In this document: positions 1-8,008 of the stretch, in pieces | Numbering within the stretch: position 1 is the first letter of the stretch | Layout: each line of letters begins with the position of its first letter | Origin: a virus | Reading direction: 5' to 3' (one strand) | Length of the DNA: 28,619 nt | IMG/VR virus record: IMGVR_UViG_3300044638_000842 | Span: 1-28,619 of that record | Program-made: the position numbers and the translations under genes | Notes under the pieces: model-generated | Database searches by the model: none | What the model saw: the letters and a program-made list of their open reading frames with translations, nothing else | Told to the model about the DNA's origin: nothing

Positions 1-101
1 GTGCCAATGTTAATCTTAAATCCTGATTGCCAAAATAAACCCACGTTTGCGCTTACCTCAATATCGAAGTAAAGTCTTTTGCGTTTGGTTGTTGTTGTCA
101 T
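1..101 (-). CDS. 5' fragment of the DEDDy exonuclease gene (cut by the window edge)
   Basis: This is the first 33 codons of the exonuclease whose full copy lies at 27205-27942. The two are identical over the shared 101 bases, including the first acidic pair of the FDIE motif. The gene is truncated only because the window begins here. On the circular map it follows the lysozyme gene, whose stop lies 18 bases upstream in the direction of transcription. Confidence 0.9.
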   Translation of the reverse strand, partial: MTTTTKRKRLYFDIEVSANVGLFWQSGFKINIG

Positions 102-119
102 TATGTTGGTTTTGGTGTT

Positions 120-725
120 TTATGCTATTGAGTCCCGTATTAAGTCCGCTTCCGCTTCTCGCCTTATTACTAATCCGTCTAATCCGATACCTTCCCAAAG
201 CCTCTTACTCTTTTCGATTTCTTCGGCAATTCCTTCGTAATCTTGTTTCTTAACTAAATCGACAATGGCTTTCATTTCCCTTCTCCTGTCGCCTGATAAA
301 CTTGTTCCCCTGTTAAATACCATAGAAACCAATGCGCCCTGGGTGTCCTCGTTTAAATGGATCATTTCAGGGTATATTGATAAAGTTGCTTTATAAAATC
401 TTGGTAATGTACTTTTAACGAATACGTCGTATGCAATATTGTACGGAACTCGAACATTTAATACCTCGCCTTTAATCATTGCTTTTGCTCGTTCCTTTTT
501 TAATCCGCATAAAGGCTTCAACGCATTAACAAAGTTTAAGTTCAAACAAGGGGACCAATCCGCTAAGAATTGCTTCTCCGTGTTATATCCTAAATCGTAG
601 CCAATACCTATAGTCGCTCCGCTATCGCCCCCAGGCCAAGTAACCTTTTGTAATGCCTTTTCGTAGTACGAACGTCCGCCAATCTCAAAGTGAATGATTA
701 AGTCAATAGATTTCTTGCTAAGCAT
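120..725 (-). CDS. Endolysin, pesticin/GH24-like lysozyme
   Basis: A 201-residue muramidase-like protein predicted to cut peptidoglycan at lysis. The N-terminal FEIGG segment supplies a likely catalytic glutamate (E14). It is followed by a WPGGDSGATIGIGYDLGY segment with D34 and T38, the arrangement seen in the pesticin-like branch of the T4-lysozyme fold. No signal peptide is visible, so export should depend on the holin. It is the last gene of the lysis cassette; the holin-like gene ends 2 bases before its start. A second, slightly different allele lies at 27961-28566. The family assignment is recalled from motif shape, not searched. Confidence 0.85.
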   Translation of the reverse strand: MLSKKSIDLIIHFEIGGRSYYEKALQKVTWPGGDSGATIGIGYDLGYNTEKQFLADWSPCLNLNFVNALKPLCGLKKERAKAMIKGEVLNVRVPYNIAYDVFVKSTLPRFYKATLSIYPEMIHLNEDTQGALVSMVFNRGTSLSGDRRREMKAIVDLVKKQDYEGIAEEIEKSKRLWEGIGLDGLVIRREAEADLIRDSIA

Positions 726-727
726 AT

Positions 728-907
728 TTAGTCCTTTTTAGTCATTTTATCCAACATTGTATCAGGAGTAAACAATAAACCCACCCCCGTACTAATAGCA
801 ACTAACGCTCCCGTCCAATCTGCCTTACCTAAGAATACAGTCGCCATTGCACCAATAATTAATACCAAACCGATACTTGTAGTCTTCCACGCTTTTAAAT
901 TCTTCAT
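728..907 (-). CDS. Small holin-like membrane protein
   Basis: A 59-residue protein when started at the ATG at 907. A TTG at 934 could add nine residues but would run into the preceding gene, which ends at 909, so the ATG one base after that stop is preferred. The sequence holds a hydrophobic segment (TSIGLVLIIGAMATVFLG), a short polar turn and a second moderately hydrophobic stretch (TGALVAISTGVGLLF), then a charged tail ending KMTKKD. Two potential membrane spans next to the lysozyme gene fit a class II-like holin. The role is inferred from size, topology and position. A 3' fragment recurs at the right end of the window. Confidence 0.65.
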   Translation of the reverse strand: MKNLKAWKTTSIGLVLIIGAMATVFLGKADWTGALVAISTGVGLLFTPDTMLDKMTKKD

Positions 908-908
908 A

Positions 909-1454
909 TTAAAATATTTTTTTATAGTAACCAACCGAATATTGGTTAGTTGTAATATTTAGCAAAAATAAGTCGTTTTTTTCGGTCTTATATCCAATCC
1001 CTACTCCTATGCCTAAATTGTTATCTAAGCGCCTTAAATCGCCTAAAATACCCAAATAAAAGCTATTCTTGTTGGGGTGGTAAATATTGTTGGTAATTCT
1101 TATTGTTTTTTCGTGCAAATTAGCCTTAAATTGACGACCTATTATAGAATTTTGTCTTATAGTGTCAATAATTGTAAAACGGCTTGAGTCTATGCTAAAA
1201 CTGTCCGTGTAAATCTTAGTGGCTAAATAATCTTTGACAATCGTAATCGTGTCCCTTACTGTATCAATTCGGCTATTATCTTGTATAACCTGGTAAGGTA
1301 TGTTTTTACCTTTAATGTACTTGGTAAATGTTTTCTCTTGGTAAACCGTGTCTATTGTTTTAATGACAATAGGATCATTCTTTATATACCTACAACTTTT
1401 GCCTAATAGGAAAATTGCAATCGCTACCAATAAAAAGATAACGACGTTTCTCAT
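909..1454 (-). CDS. Lysis-cassette envelope protein, spanin candidate
   Basis: A 181-residue protein with one N-terminal hydrophobic segment (VVIFLLVAIAIFLLG) followed at once by KSC. The middle (about residues 35-100) is polar and rich in DT/TI repeats such as DTVRDTITIV. The last about 50 residues alternate hydrophobic and polar residues (FYLGILGDL, LGIGVGIGY, LFLLNI) and end in YYKKIF, a terminal aromatic residue like outer-membrane beta-signals. A membrane anchor plus a beta-rich tail in a lysis cassette fits a protein bridging inner and outer membranes. It overlaps the preceding gene by one base (TAATG). No homologue could be checked; a DUF6808-like phage protein is an alternative. Confidence 0.55.
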   Translation of the reverse strand: MRNVVIFLLVAIAIFLLGKSCRYIKNDPIVIKTIDTVYQEKTFTKYIKGKNIPYQVIQDNSRIDTVRDTITIVKDYLATKIYTDSFSIDSSRFTIIDTIRQNSIIGRQFKANLHEKTIRITNNIYHPNKNSFYLGILGDLRRLDNNLGIGVGIGYKTEKNDLFLLNITTNQYSVGYYKKIF

Positions 1455-1672
1455 TAGTCCCTGTCTTGTTTGTTCTCTAAATTAACAAATAACTTGTTCA
1501 AACTTGTTTGGATATTGTCAAGTTTCTTGGCGATAATGTCGTCTTGCTTTTCAACCATAGTTACTCGTACCTCTAGTTCTTTAAGTTTTAGACTTACTTT
1601 AACATAAATACTTATTAAGCCTATGATTATGGCAATGGCTTGTCCCGCCAAGAAAATTGCAATACTTTCCAT
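1454..1672 (-). CDS. Small TM plus coiled-coil protein (XhlA/holin-like)
   Basis: A 72-residue protein with one membrane segment (residues about 4-26, AIFLAGQAIAIIIGLISIYV). A heptad-like amphipathic helix follows (LKLKELEVRVTMVEKQ...LDNIQTSLNKLFVNL), and the tail is charged. This layout resembles XhlA-type hemolysin/holin accessory proteins. Its start abuts the stop of the 48-residue gene (1673) and its stop overlaps the spanin candidate by one base, so the cassette is probably translationally coupled. Function is inferred from topology and position. Confidence 0.6.
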   Translation of the reverse strand: MESIAIFLAGQAIAIIIGLISIYVKVSLKLKELEVRVTMVEKQDDIIAKKLDNIQTSLNKLFVNLENKQDRD

Positions 1673-1819
1673 TTAGTCCTCTTTTGTGGCTTCTTCCGTT
1701 TGTACTCCTTGCTCCTTAGCAATGTTCCCTAAGAACTCGAATATTGGATTTGCGTACTTAGCGGGTAACTCTAAAAGGTAAGCCTGTAATTCTTTTAATT
1801 GTGTTTCGTTGATGTGCAT
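1673..1819 (-). CDS. 48-residue protein, first gene of the lysis operon
   Basis: A short open frame beginning MHINETQLKE and ending EEATKED, acidic and mostly helical in appearance, with no membrane segment. I accept it because it lies directly downstream of a consensus Bacteroidetes promoter (1836-1868), fills the gap exactly and ends one base before the next start. The motif PANP/PAKYANPIFEFL gives some hydrophobic core. Function unknown; it could regulate lysis or be a small virion-associated factor. Confidence 0.6.
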   Translation of the reverse strand: MHINETQLKELQAYLLELPAKYANPIFEFLGNIAKEQGVQTEEATKED

Positions 1820-1835
1820 ATTATTTGATTTTTTA

Positions 1836-1868
1836 CAAATATAAGATTTCCTTTATTGATTTACCAAA
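1836..1868 (-). promoter_or_regulatory. Bacteroidetes-type promoter of the lysis operon
   Basis: On the minus strand TTTG (1868-1865) is followed after 21 bases by TATATTTG (1843-1836). This matches the Bacteroidetes primary sigma consensus TTTG-N19/21-TAnnTTTG. The site starts at the 3' edge of the DUF7936 gene (stop at 1870) and lies 17 bases upstream of the first lysis gene, so lysis genes can be transcribed apart from the tail operon. Confidence 0.7.
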
Positions 1869-1869
1869 T

Positions 1870-2208
1870 TTAACTAGGATTGGACCAAGGTAATGGCAAT
1901 ACAATAATTGGAGGATTGATTATGTTCTCAATTTGTCCGTCTAATCCTAAGTCGATTGCTTCAACGTCTAACCCAGCGTCTAACCAACTGCAAACTTGCT
2001 CGTAGGTTAAATCAGGATAAGCCGTAAAATCAGTTGAACTTGGGGTAGTACAAGCCATAGTTCCGTAACTTGAAACATTGATAGGTTCGCCACCTACAAA
2101 CTGTTCAGCGGTTCTAGTCCAATGTACTACTTTTACTACGTCAGTTAATCCGTCTTCGCTTGGTGCGGTATCTAGTTGGTTAATTACCCAATTGTAAGTT
2201 ATTGCCAT
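1870..2208 (-). CDS. DUF7936-like phage protein
   Basis: A 112-residue protein beginning MAITYNWVINQLDTAP and ending NPPIIVLPLPWSNPS. The pattern (I-T-Y-x-W start, D-G-L...V..V-H-W, S-x-Y-G, a W-L helix and a closing NPP..LPLPW) matches a family I know from marine and freshwater phages as DUF7936, usually beside tail fibre genes. Here it is directly downstream of the 1025-residue fibre, 2 bases after its stop, which suggests a tail-tip or fibre-associated virion protein. No enzymatic motif is visible. Confidence 0.7.
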   Translation of the reverse strand: MAITYNWVINQLDTAPSEDGLTDVVKVVHWTRTAEQFVGGEPINVSSYGTMACTTPSSTDFTAYPDLTYEQVCSWLDAGLDVEAIDLGLDGQIENIINPPIIVLPLPWSNPS

Positions 2209-2210
2209 TT

Positions 2211-5200
2211 TTATTTATTTTCTAATGTTTTTAATCTTGCTTCTAATTCTTTTATTGCGTTTATTAAAGCCGTATAAATTGCGTCCTTTTCTAGTCCTAA
2301 ATATTCCCCTTCGATTACTGCTTCCGGCATTATTTGTTGTACTTCTTGAGCAATAAATCCAAATTGTTTATTCTTATTATTATCATTCTTCCAATCAAAC
2401 GAAACAGGATTAAGTTTAAGTATTTCGTTTAAGCCATAAGTAATTGGAGTAATGTTTTCTTTTAATCTTTTATCGGACGGGTTAGTATTAGTTAAAGTTC
2501 CTGAACTTGAATAAACCGTTCCTGTTCCTAATGAACCCAAATACAATGTCCCCGCATTAATACCACCCGTAAAGGTAGCTGTTCCTGTTGAAGATATTGT
2601 AAGTCTTGCACTATCACTTGTACCAAATACTAATGAAGAAGCTGCTGCATTCCATACATAAGCATTATTTTGAAGATTACTATTTGCTACTGAACCACCA
2701 CCAACACCAACATAAAAATTGGCAGTTGAATTGGCATTAGTAATATTTACAGTTGAATAAGAACTTGCTCCATCATTGTTTATTCTTACCTTATCCACTC
2801 CTGAACTACTTGTAGTGCCTATAAGTACTAAGCCCCCTGAAGTAATTCTCATTCGCTCGGAATTGTTAGTACCAAATGAAATTAACCCATTAGCAACATT
2901 ATAAATATTAAAATCATTTACCGTTCCGACAACATAGTTATAACCTATAAATGCTGATACTTGATTAGGCAAATTTGTCCCGTATGTAAATTGAATTGAA
3001 CCCCCACCGCTACTTGTTGAATTTATTTCCAAAGCGGGATAACCACCTGAAGATAATTTTAAAAGATTTATTTGACCACCACCACCATAAGTAGTTCCAT
3101 TTGTTATGCTAGTTGTTCCAATACCTACATTGCCCAAATTGTCAATAGACATTCTTTCAATAGGCGTTCCACCATTTCCGTTTAATGTCCAAAAACCTAA
3201 TCTACTTGACCAAGAACTTGCCGGATTAGGTTGTATTGACCTAATATAAGCAAAGTCAGTAGCGTCTTGAGTAAATGCAATACCTCCATTATAAGACGGG
3301 GTTGAAGAACTTCCACCTCCGGAATTGTTACCAATTAATCTTAATTGGTCGTTAACCTGATTATAAGAAACTGTATTATATAATGTTAATTTATTTGTAG
3401 GACTGCTCGTTCCAATACCTACTAAGCCACCATTTGTAATTCTCATTCGCTCGGTATCGTTAGTGCCAAATGCTAAAGGCGAGTTTGTTATTGCACCTAT
3501 GTACACATCACTTGTACCATTTCTTGCCATTAAAGTACCACGAGTAGCACCGCTATTTGCACTAACAAATAATTGACCAAAGTTTGTACCTGCTATTTCT
3601 AATGATTTTGGACTTGTACCTTGACTAAATGGACTTGTTGTTCCTATTCCAACATTGCCCGTAGTATTGGCAATACTAAAAACTACTTCTGCTGCTGAAT
3701 GATTGTAAAATTGTAAATCAGTATTTGCACCTACCGCAGAGCTTCCAATATACCAATTATTTGTACCCGCAGTTTGAAGTGATAATCCGTTTGAATTACC
3801 TGCTGATGCTCTATTAATAAATAAATTTGTCGTAAACCTTCCCGTACCATTTACGTCAAGTAAATTACTAGGAGAAGTTGTTCCAATACCAACCTTGCCT
3901 GAATTATCCCAAGTTAAAGCAGGAGTACCTAATGCAGTTGCAGAAGTTCCATATCCTAATGACCACTTTGCAGCCGATACGTTAAATATACTACCTATAT
4001 TTTCGCCGTCGCTTGAAAGCATATAAGCATTTGTAGTATTATTAAAATTGTATATTGAATTTGTTGATAATATTGCGTCCGTATTATCCCAAGTTAAATT
4101 AGCCGAACTTGTTTGTGTTGTAGTACCATTAAAATAAGCTATACGACCACTTGCACCCGTTCCCGTTATAGGATTGGTTAAAGCGTTTTGCTTATTGTTA
4201 AATGTAGTCCAATCCGCACTTGAAAGGTAGCCATCTCTTATGTCATCGGCTTTACTAATAGAAAATGCTCCCGTTGTATTGTTATAGCTTAACGGAGTTG
4301 TTGCACTTAAGGAAGCTAAAGTTATATAAGTACTAGAGTCCACGCTACCATCTGCCTTTAAAAACTGACTTGAAGTACCACCACTTTTTACTAAAGTAGT
4401 TGCGTTTAAAGTACCTATTATAGTTGCAGCGTTTCCGCTACCGCTTGTTTTATTTATATAAAGACCTTCGCCATTTCCACCTTTTGTTATGTTTAAAGTT
4501 ATTCCGCTACCGCTTGAATGATTAATATCAAAAGTATTGCTACTGCCTGAACTTGTAAAACTTGCAGTAGTACCTATAATCCCACCATAAAAAGTAGTAC
4601 CAGCACCACCACCACCGCCCATTAATGCAATATGAGTTCCACTATTTGAATAAATATTTAAACCACCGCTACCAACTGCTTTTAATTGGTTAAGGTTTAC
4701 TATATCAGTTGTTAAATCAAAAGTACCTAAATCAACATTTGCAGTTGCACCTGTATATGGCACATAACCCGTTAAAGAAGGGAATGTAATTAAACTACCA
4801 TCACCCGCCACATATTGAGCCGAACTTCCGGCAAAGCCTATGTTTATCGTTCCCGAAGTCGTAATCGGAGAACCTGTAATAGTTAAAGCGTCGCCACTTT
4901 CAGTTACCGCAACACTTGTTACCGTTCCCGTTGCACCACTTGCCTTTTGCCAAATAGTACCCGAGTAAATAACCTGGTCGCCAACTACGAAGCTTATAGG
5001 ACCTGAACCAAAGTTAACAGTTCCGGCAACGTTACATAAATAAACGTCCCCTTGGTTACCCGTTCCGTCGGCTAATGTTGGAGTATTTGTTGCAGCGTTC
5101 CAAGTCCCCTTATATTCCATTACGGAATTGGGTAATTGAGAAACTAATATTTTACCGTTTACGTCTAATTGTGGAATACCATTTGAAGCGTTAATAGGCA

Positions 5201-5288
5201 AAGAACCTAAAACTCCCGTTGATCCTGTTATAACACCTTCTAAACTTCTTACTTTAGCACCGCCCGTTATTTGTAACTGTTGACTCAT
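2211..5288 (-). CDS. Tail fibre with S74 intramolecular chaperone
   Basis: A 1025-residue fibre, the likely receptor-binding protein. The N-terminal about 150 residues include a carbohydrate-binding-like segment (EYKGTWNAATNTP...GDQVIYSGTIWQKA). The long shaft is built of Gly/Ser/Thr/Asn-rich beta repeats, with recurring VGIGTTSP and ERMRI-T-GGLV units. The last 88 residues start at SDKRLKENI (residue 938) and continue with FGFIAQEVQ and a terminal coiled coil. That is the peptidase S74 chaperone, which trimerises the fibre and cuts itself off at the Ser of the SDKRLK motif. Near-identical repeat units at the DNA level could allow repeat-number change. Confidence 0.9.
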   Translation of the reverse strand: MSQQLQITGGAKVRSLEGVITGSTGVLGSLPINASNGIPQLDVNGKILVSQLPNSVMEYKGTWNAATNTPTLADGTGNQGDVYLCNVAGTVNFGSGPISFVVGDQVIYSGTIWQKASGATGTVTSVAVTESGDALTITGSPITTSGTINIGFAGSSAQYVAGDGSLITFPSLTGYVPYTGATANVDLGTFDLTTDIVNLNQLKAVGSGGLNIYSNSGTHIALMGGGGGAGTTFYGGIIGTTASFTSSGSSNTFDINHSSGSGITLNITKGGNGEGLYINKTSGSGNAATIIGTLNATTLVKSGGTSSQFLKADGSVDSSTYITLASLSATTPLSYNNTTGAFSISKADDIRDGYLSSADWTTFNNKQNALTNPITGTGASGRIAYFNGTTTQTSSANLTWDNTDAILSTNSIYNFNNTTNAYMLSSDGENIGSIFNVSAAKWSLGYGTSATALGTPALTWDNSGKVGIGTTSPSNLLDVNGTGRFTTNLFINRASAGNSNGLSLQTAGTNNWYIGSSAVGANTDLQFYNHSAAEVVFSIANTTGNVGIGTTSPFSQGTSPKSLEIAGTNFGQLFVSANSGATRGTLMARNGTSDVYIGAITNSPLAFGTNDTERMRITNGGLVGIGTSSPTNKLTLYNTVSYNQVNDQLRLIGNNSGGGSSSTPSYNGGIAFTQDATDFAYIRSIQPNPASSWSSRLGFWTLNGNGGTPIERMSIDNLGNVGIGTTSITNGTTYGGGGQINLLKLSSGGYPALEINSTSSGGGSIQFTYGTNLPNQVSAFIGYNYVVGTVNDFNIYNVANGLISFGTNNSERMRITSGGLVLIGTTSSSGVDKVRINNDGASSYSTVNITNANSTANFYVGVGGGSVANSNLQNNAYVWNAAASSLVFGTSDSARLTISSTGTATFTGGINAGTLYLGSLGTGTVYSSSGTLTNTNPSDKRLKENITPITYGLNEILKLNPVSFDWKNDNNKNKQFGFIAQEVQQIMPEAVIEGEYLGLEKDAIYTALINAIKELEARLKTLENK
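2842..2878. repeat. Fibre-internal direct repeat, copy A
   Basis: 37 bases encoding the ERMRIT repeat unit of the fibre shaft. They match 3436-3472 with three mismatches in direct orientation, separated by about 560 bases. This is a possible recombination site for changing shaft length. Confidence 0.7.
3436..3472. repeat. Fibre-internal direct repeat, copy B
   Basis: Second copy of the 37-base ERMRIT-coding unit (34/37 identical to 2842-2878). Related, more diverged VGIGT units recur through 2840-3900, so the shaft appears to have grown by duplication. Confidence 0.7.
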
Positions 5289-5300
5289 TTTATATTATTT

Positions 5301-6002
5301 TTATTGGAATAAACCACGAACAAATTCATCACTCTCAAGCGCTCTTGGGAATGTCAATACTCCGGTTGTTGAGTTCCACGCAACTTGTTCGCCCGTTGCA
5401 CCACTCGCCACAATGTCCCTAACGTCAACCCCACCCCTAGATACATAAAGACAAGTCTTGCCAATCATATCGGTCCAAGTAATTGTATTTTCTGCACCTG
5501 AAGCCGTGTATTGTTTATCGACAACAACCCCACCCGCAACGATAACCGTACCGCTAGGATTAAGCGCAGTTCCCGTAGTACCATAAGGACCCGTTCCCTG
5601 TAAACTAACTGAATAAGTTGCAATATCCTTAAATGGACCGTTTAATTGAAAGTTAGACAAGTTACAAGTACCGCTTATTATTACTAAGCCGTCCGCTCCG
5701 TTGTCTATAACAAACTTTACGCTTATTGGAGTTCTATTCTTTTGTATATTTAAGAAGTTTAAATATCCGTAGCCGTCCAAAGTAACTAAGCCATCGCAAG
5801 TAATTGTCCACGAAGCCATATCAATTTTGTATTCTTTATACCACGCCGAACTTTGACTCGTTACCTCTTTTTGGTCAACTGATACGTTAAAAACGCAGTT
5901 AGTTGAACAAGCGAACGGAATATCACGTCCATCGGGGTAAGCCTCCGAAGGTGCCTCGTGATAATAAAGCATTATATTTTTCCCTGTTACTTTGTCTGCC
6001 AT
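5301..6002 (-). CDS. Second tail-tube-fold protein (tail tip region)
   Basis: A 233-residue protein starting MADKVTGKNIMLYYHE. The first about 145 residues follow the pattern of TP901-1-type major tail proteins: an N-terminal K-x-G-K-x-x-M/L-Y strand, a central TSQSSAWYKEYKIDMASWTITCDGLV stretch, and ATYSVSLQGTGPYG closing the domain. Residues about 150-233 form an added Ig-like or beta domain. The regular tail tube gene is at 10749-11189, so the phage has two tube-like proteins, this one between tail tip and fibre. It may cap the tube distally or decorate the tip. The fold call is by pattern only. Confidence 0.6.
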   Translation of the reverse strand: MADKVTGKNIMLYYHEAPSEAYPDGRDIPFACSTNCVFNVSVDQKEVTSQSSAWYKEYKIDMASWTITCDGLVTLDGYGYLNFLNIQKNRTPISVKFVIDNGADGLVIISGTCNLSNFQLNGPFKDIATYSVSLQGTGPYGTTGTALNPSGTVIVAGGVVVDKQYTASGAENTITWTDMIGKTCLYVSRGGVDVRDIVASGATGEQVAWNSTTGVLTFPRALESDEFVRGLFQ

Positions 6003-6019
6003 ATTGCAAATTTACTTTT

Positions 6020-8008
6020 TTATTGTTCAACTGTAAAATTAGCATTTTTGATTGTGTTTGGCAACCTTACTTTTGATACCTCCAATAATGTAACATTGCT
6101 TAACATATCCTCAATTAAGTTAAATTCACAATTCCCCATTATATAATATTTACCCGTTATATTGTTTGGTCCTGGAGAAGTATCTTCCACTTTTATAGAA
6201 GAAAATAAACTCAAATGGCTTTTTGTTGTTTCTCCTGTTTTCTTGCTCATTAATGACATTAAAGAACCGCTTACATTAATTTGAGCCTTAGATTGTGTAA
6301 AGTAGTAATCTTCGGCAATAATACCCACCAAGTTTATTGAAATGTAACCCATTCCCGCTTCCGATTGTCGATACCAAAAAGAATAAACCTCTAAGCCAAA
6401 ACTATTTACAATTGCTCCTATATTGTTAAAGTTTTCTCCAAACCTGGCTCCAATATAATTGTCAACTGTTTTCTTATTTTGAAAGGTTGTTTCCTTTTGT
6501 ACTGAAACTAAGTTATAAGAATAATTACTTGAAAAGCTAATCGAAAAAACGCTCACGTCAACTTCCGCTTGAGTTTGAAGCAATCCCGTTTGCAATGGGT
6601 TAACCCTAACGGAAAAATAATACTGTCCTGATACGGGTATCGGAGCCGTTGAGAAACTAATGGAGTTTTGCTTGTTTTGTGATAAATCCCCCGTAGGTTG
6701 GTAATACTCGGGGTTTGCTCCCGCTATTTCCCACGCTTCATTCTTTGAATAGTAATAAGTTGTTGAACCATAGATTATTTCGATTTTAACCGTACATATC
6801 GGCTTATCTTCTATTGGGTTACTTACTACCTTATAATTGAATTTAACGTCCATTACGTCGCCTATAGATACATATCTAGTGTATATTGCCCTAACCCCAG
6901 CAAACGAGTCAAAGCTACCTACTGTCGAATAGCTAATTTTATAAAAGTTAGCAATTTCCCCCGTTGTAAAAGTAACCGCTCCCGTTCCGTTAGTTTGTGT
7001 TAACCAACCGTAAGGAACCCCACCTACTAATCTTCTTAAATATCCGTTGTCAATATAGTTAACGGCAAACTCCGATTTTGTTGTAAAATATATTTGTGAG
7101 AAACCTTGCCTTATTATTTTTGCTTGGCTATTATCTATAAAGTATAATTCGTCTTCCGTATTGTAAGGCTTTACCGTATAATTTATATCGCTATTACTAG
7201 CAGAAATATAAGTTCCTGTTTCGTCGTATTTAGTTATATAAATATTATCCGAAGCCATTTCGTTAACATTTGTAATATACCATTCTCCGTTTGCTTGGAA
7301 TAATTGACTTCCCCACCCTAATAAAATATATTCTAATATTTCATAACAAGAAATGAAATCGCTATAATAAAAAGGATCAATATTAGGAGTCGTAATTTGA
7401 CTTGAATTGAACCAGTTATTAACGCTCATAAATGATTGCGACAATGGCTCGTTTTTAATATCGTCCGTTCTATTTACCATTTCTCCGGCAAATATTGAAA
7501 CCCCAATGTTTATATTATAACCAAATGGATAATTTAAAGCATTTAAACAGTTTTGAATTGTTTGCCTTAAACTTTCTAATATAGACGAGTTTAAGTTTGA
7601 CGGAGTGTAATAAATAGTCTTAAGCATTGCTAAGCCATCTATAAAAGAAAAGCCACATTCTATTTCTCCCGTAGTAAAAGGCATTACCATTGCGTCCGAT
7701 AACAACCAACCCTGAAAAACAATATTATCGTCGTAAGATAATATCCCAAAGTATTTGAATTGATCCTCATTTGCGAAGTCAATAAAATCTTCTTGAGTGT
7801 CCGTTATATTCAATACCACCCTTAACTCACTCGCTAATAATGGCTCGTATTGGTTGTCGCTTGAAGCATTTGCTTTTAATACAAAAGGCTCCTCGCCTAC
7901 GGGAACCGTGATAGGATCGCCTGTATAATCTTTATCGTAAATGTCTAATTGATAAACATTACCGTTTTTGGAAATAGCCGAACTTGTCCAATGTATGTTA
8001 TAACTCAT
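6020..8008 (-). CDS. Tail tip / baseplate protein
   Basis: A 662-residue beta-rich protein directly downstream of the tape measure gene (one-base TAATG overlap at 8008), the place of the distal tail and tail-associated proteins in siphophages. The N-terminal about 150 residues (LDIYDKDYTG...GWLLSDAMVMPFTTGEIECGFSFIDGLAML) look like a ring-forming tail-tip domain. The rest has many aromatic residues and carbohydrate-module-like beta segments (about 350-500). I recognise no lytic motif. The role as a fused Dit/Tal-like hub is inferred from gene order and size. Confidence 0.65.
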   Translation of the reverse strand: MSYNIHWTSSAISKNGNVYQLDIYDKDYTGDPITVPVGEEPFVLKANASSDNQYEPLLASELRVVLNITDTQEDFIDFANEDQFKYFGILSYDDNIVFQGWLLSDAMVMPFTTGEIECGFSFIDGLAMLKTIYYTPSNLNSSILESLRQTIQNCLNALNYPFGYNINIGVSIFAGEMVNRTDDIKNEPLSQSFMSVNNWFNSSQITTPNIDPFYYSDFISCYEILEYILLGWGSQLFQANGEWYITNVNEMASDNIYITKYDETGTYISASNSDINYTVKPYNTEDELYFIDNSQAKIIRQGFSQIYFTTKSEFAVNYIDNGYLRRLVGGVPYGWLTQTNGTGAVTFTTGEIANFYKISYSTVGSFDSFAGVRAIYTRYVSIGDVMDVKFNYKVVSNPIEDKPICTVKIEIIYGSTTYYYSKNEAWEIAGANPEYYQPTGDLSQNKQNSISFSTAPIPVSGQYYFSVRVNPLQTGLLQTQAEVDVSVFSISFSSNYSYNLVSVQKETTFQNKKTVDNYIGARFGENFNNIGAIVNSFGLEVYSFWYRQSEAGMGYISINLVGIIAEDYYFTQSKAQINVSGSLMSLMSKKTGETTKSHLSLFSSIKVEDTSPGPNNITGKYYIMGNCEFNLIEDMLSNVTLLEVSKVRLPNTIKNANFTVEQ

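Larger units (their letters stand above)
1..778. repeat. Left copy of the 778-bp terminal redundancy
   Basis: Bases 1-778 align without gaps to 27842-28619. I count about 15 substitutions, at 125, 204, 280, 285, 287, 288, 291, 295, 372, 393, 402, 483, 566, 642 and 651. The copy carries the 5' end of the exonuclease gene, the whole lysozyme gene and the 3' end of the holin-like gene. Because both breaks fall inside genes, the repeat is best read as overlap from a circular or circularly permuted genome. The divergence is mostly silent or conservative and looks like natural allelic variation. Confidence 0.95.
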
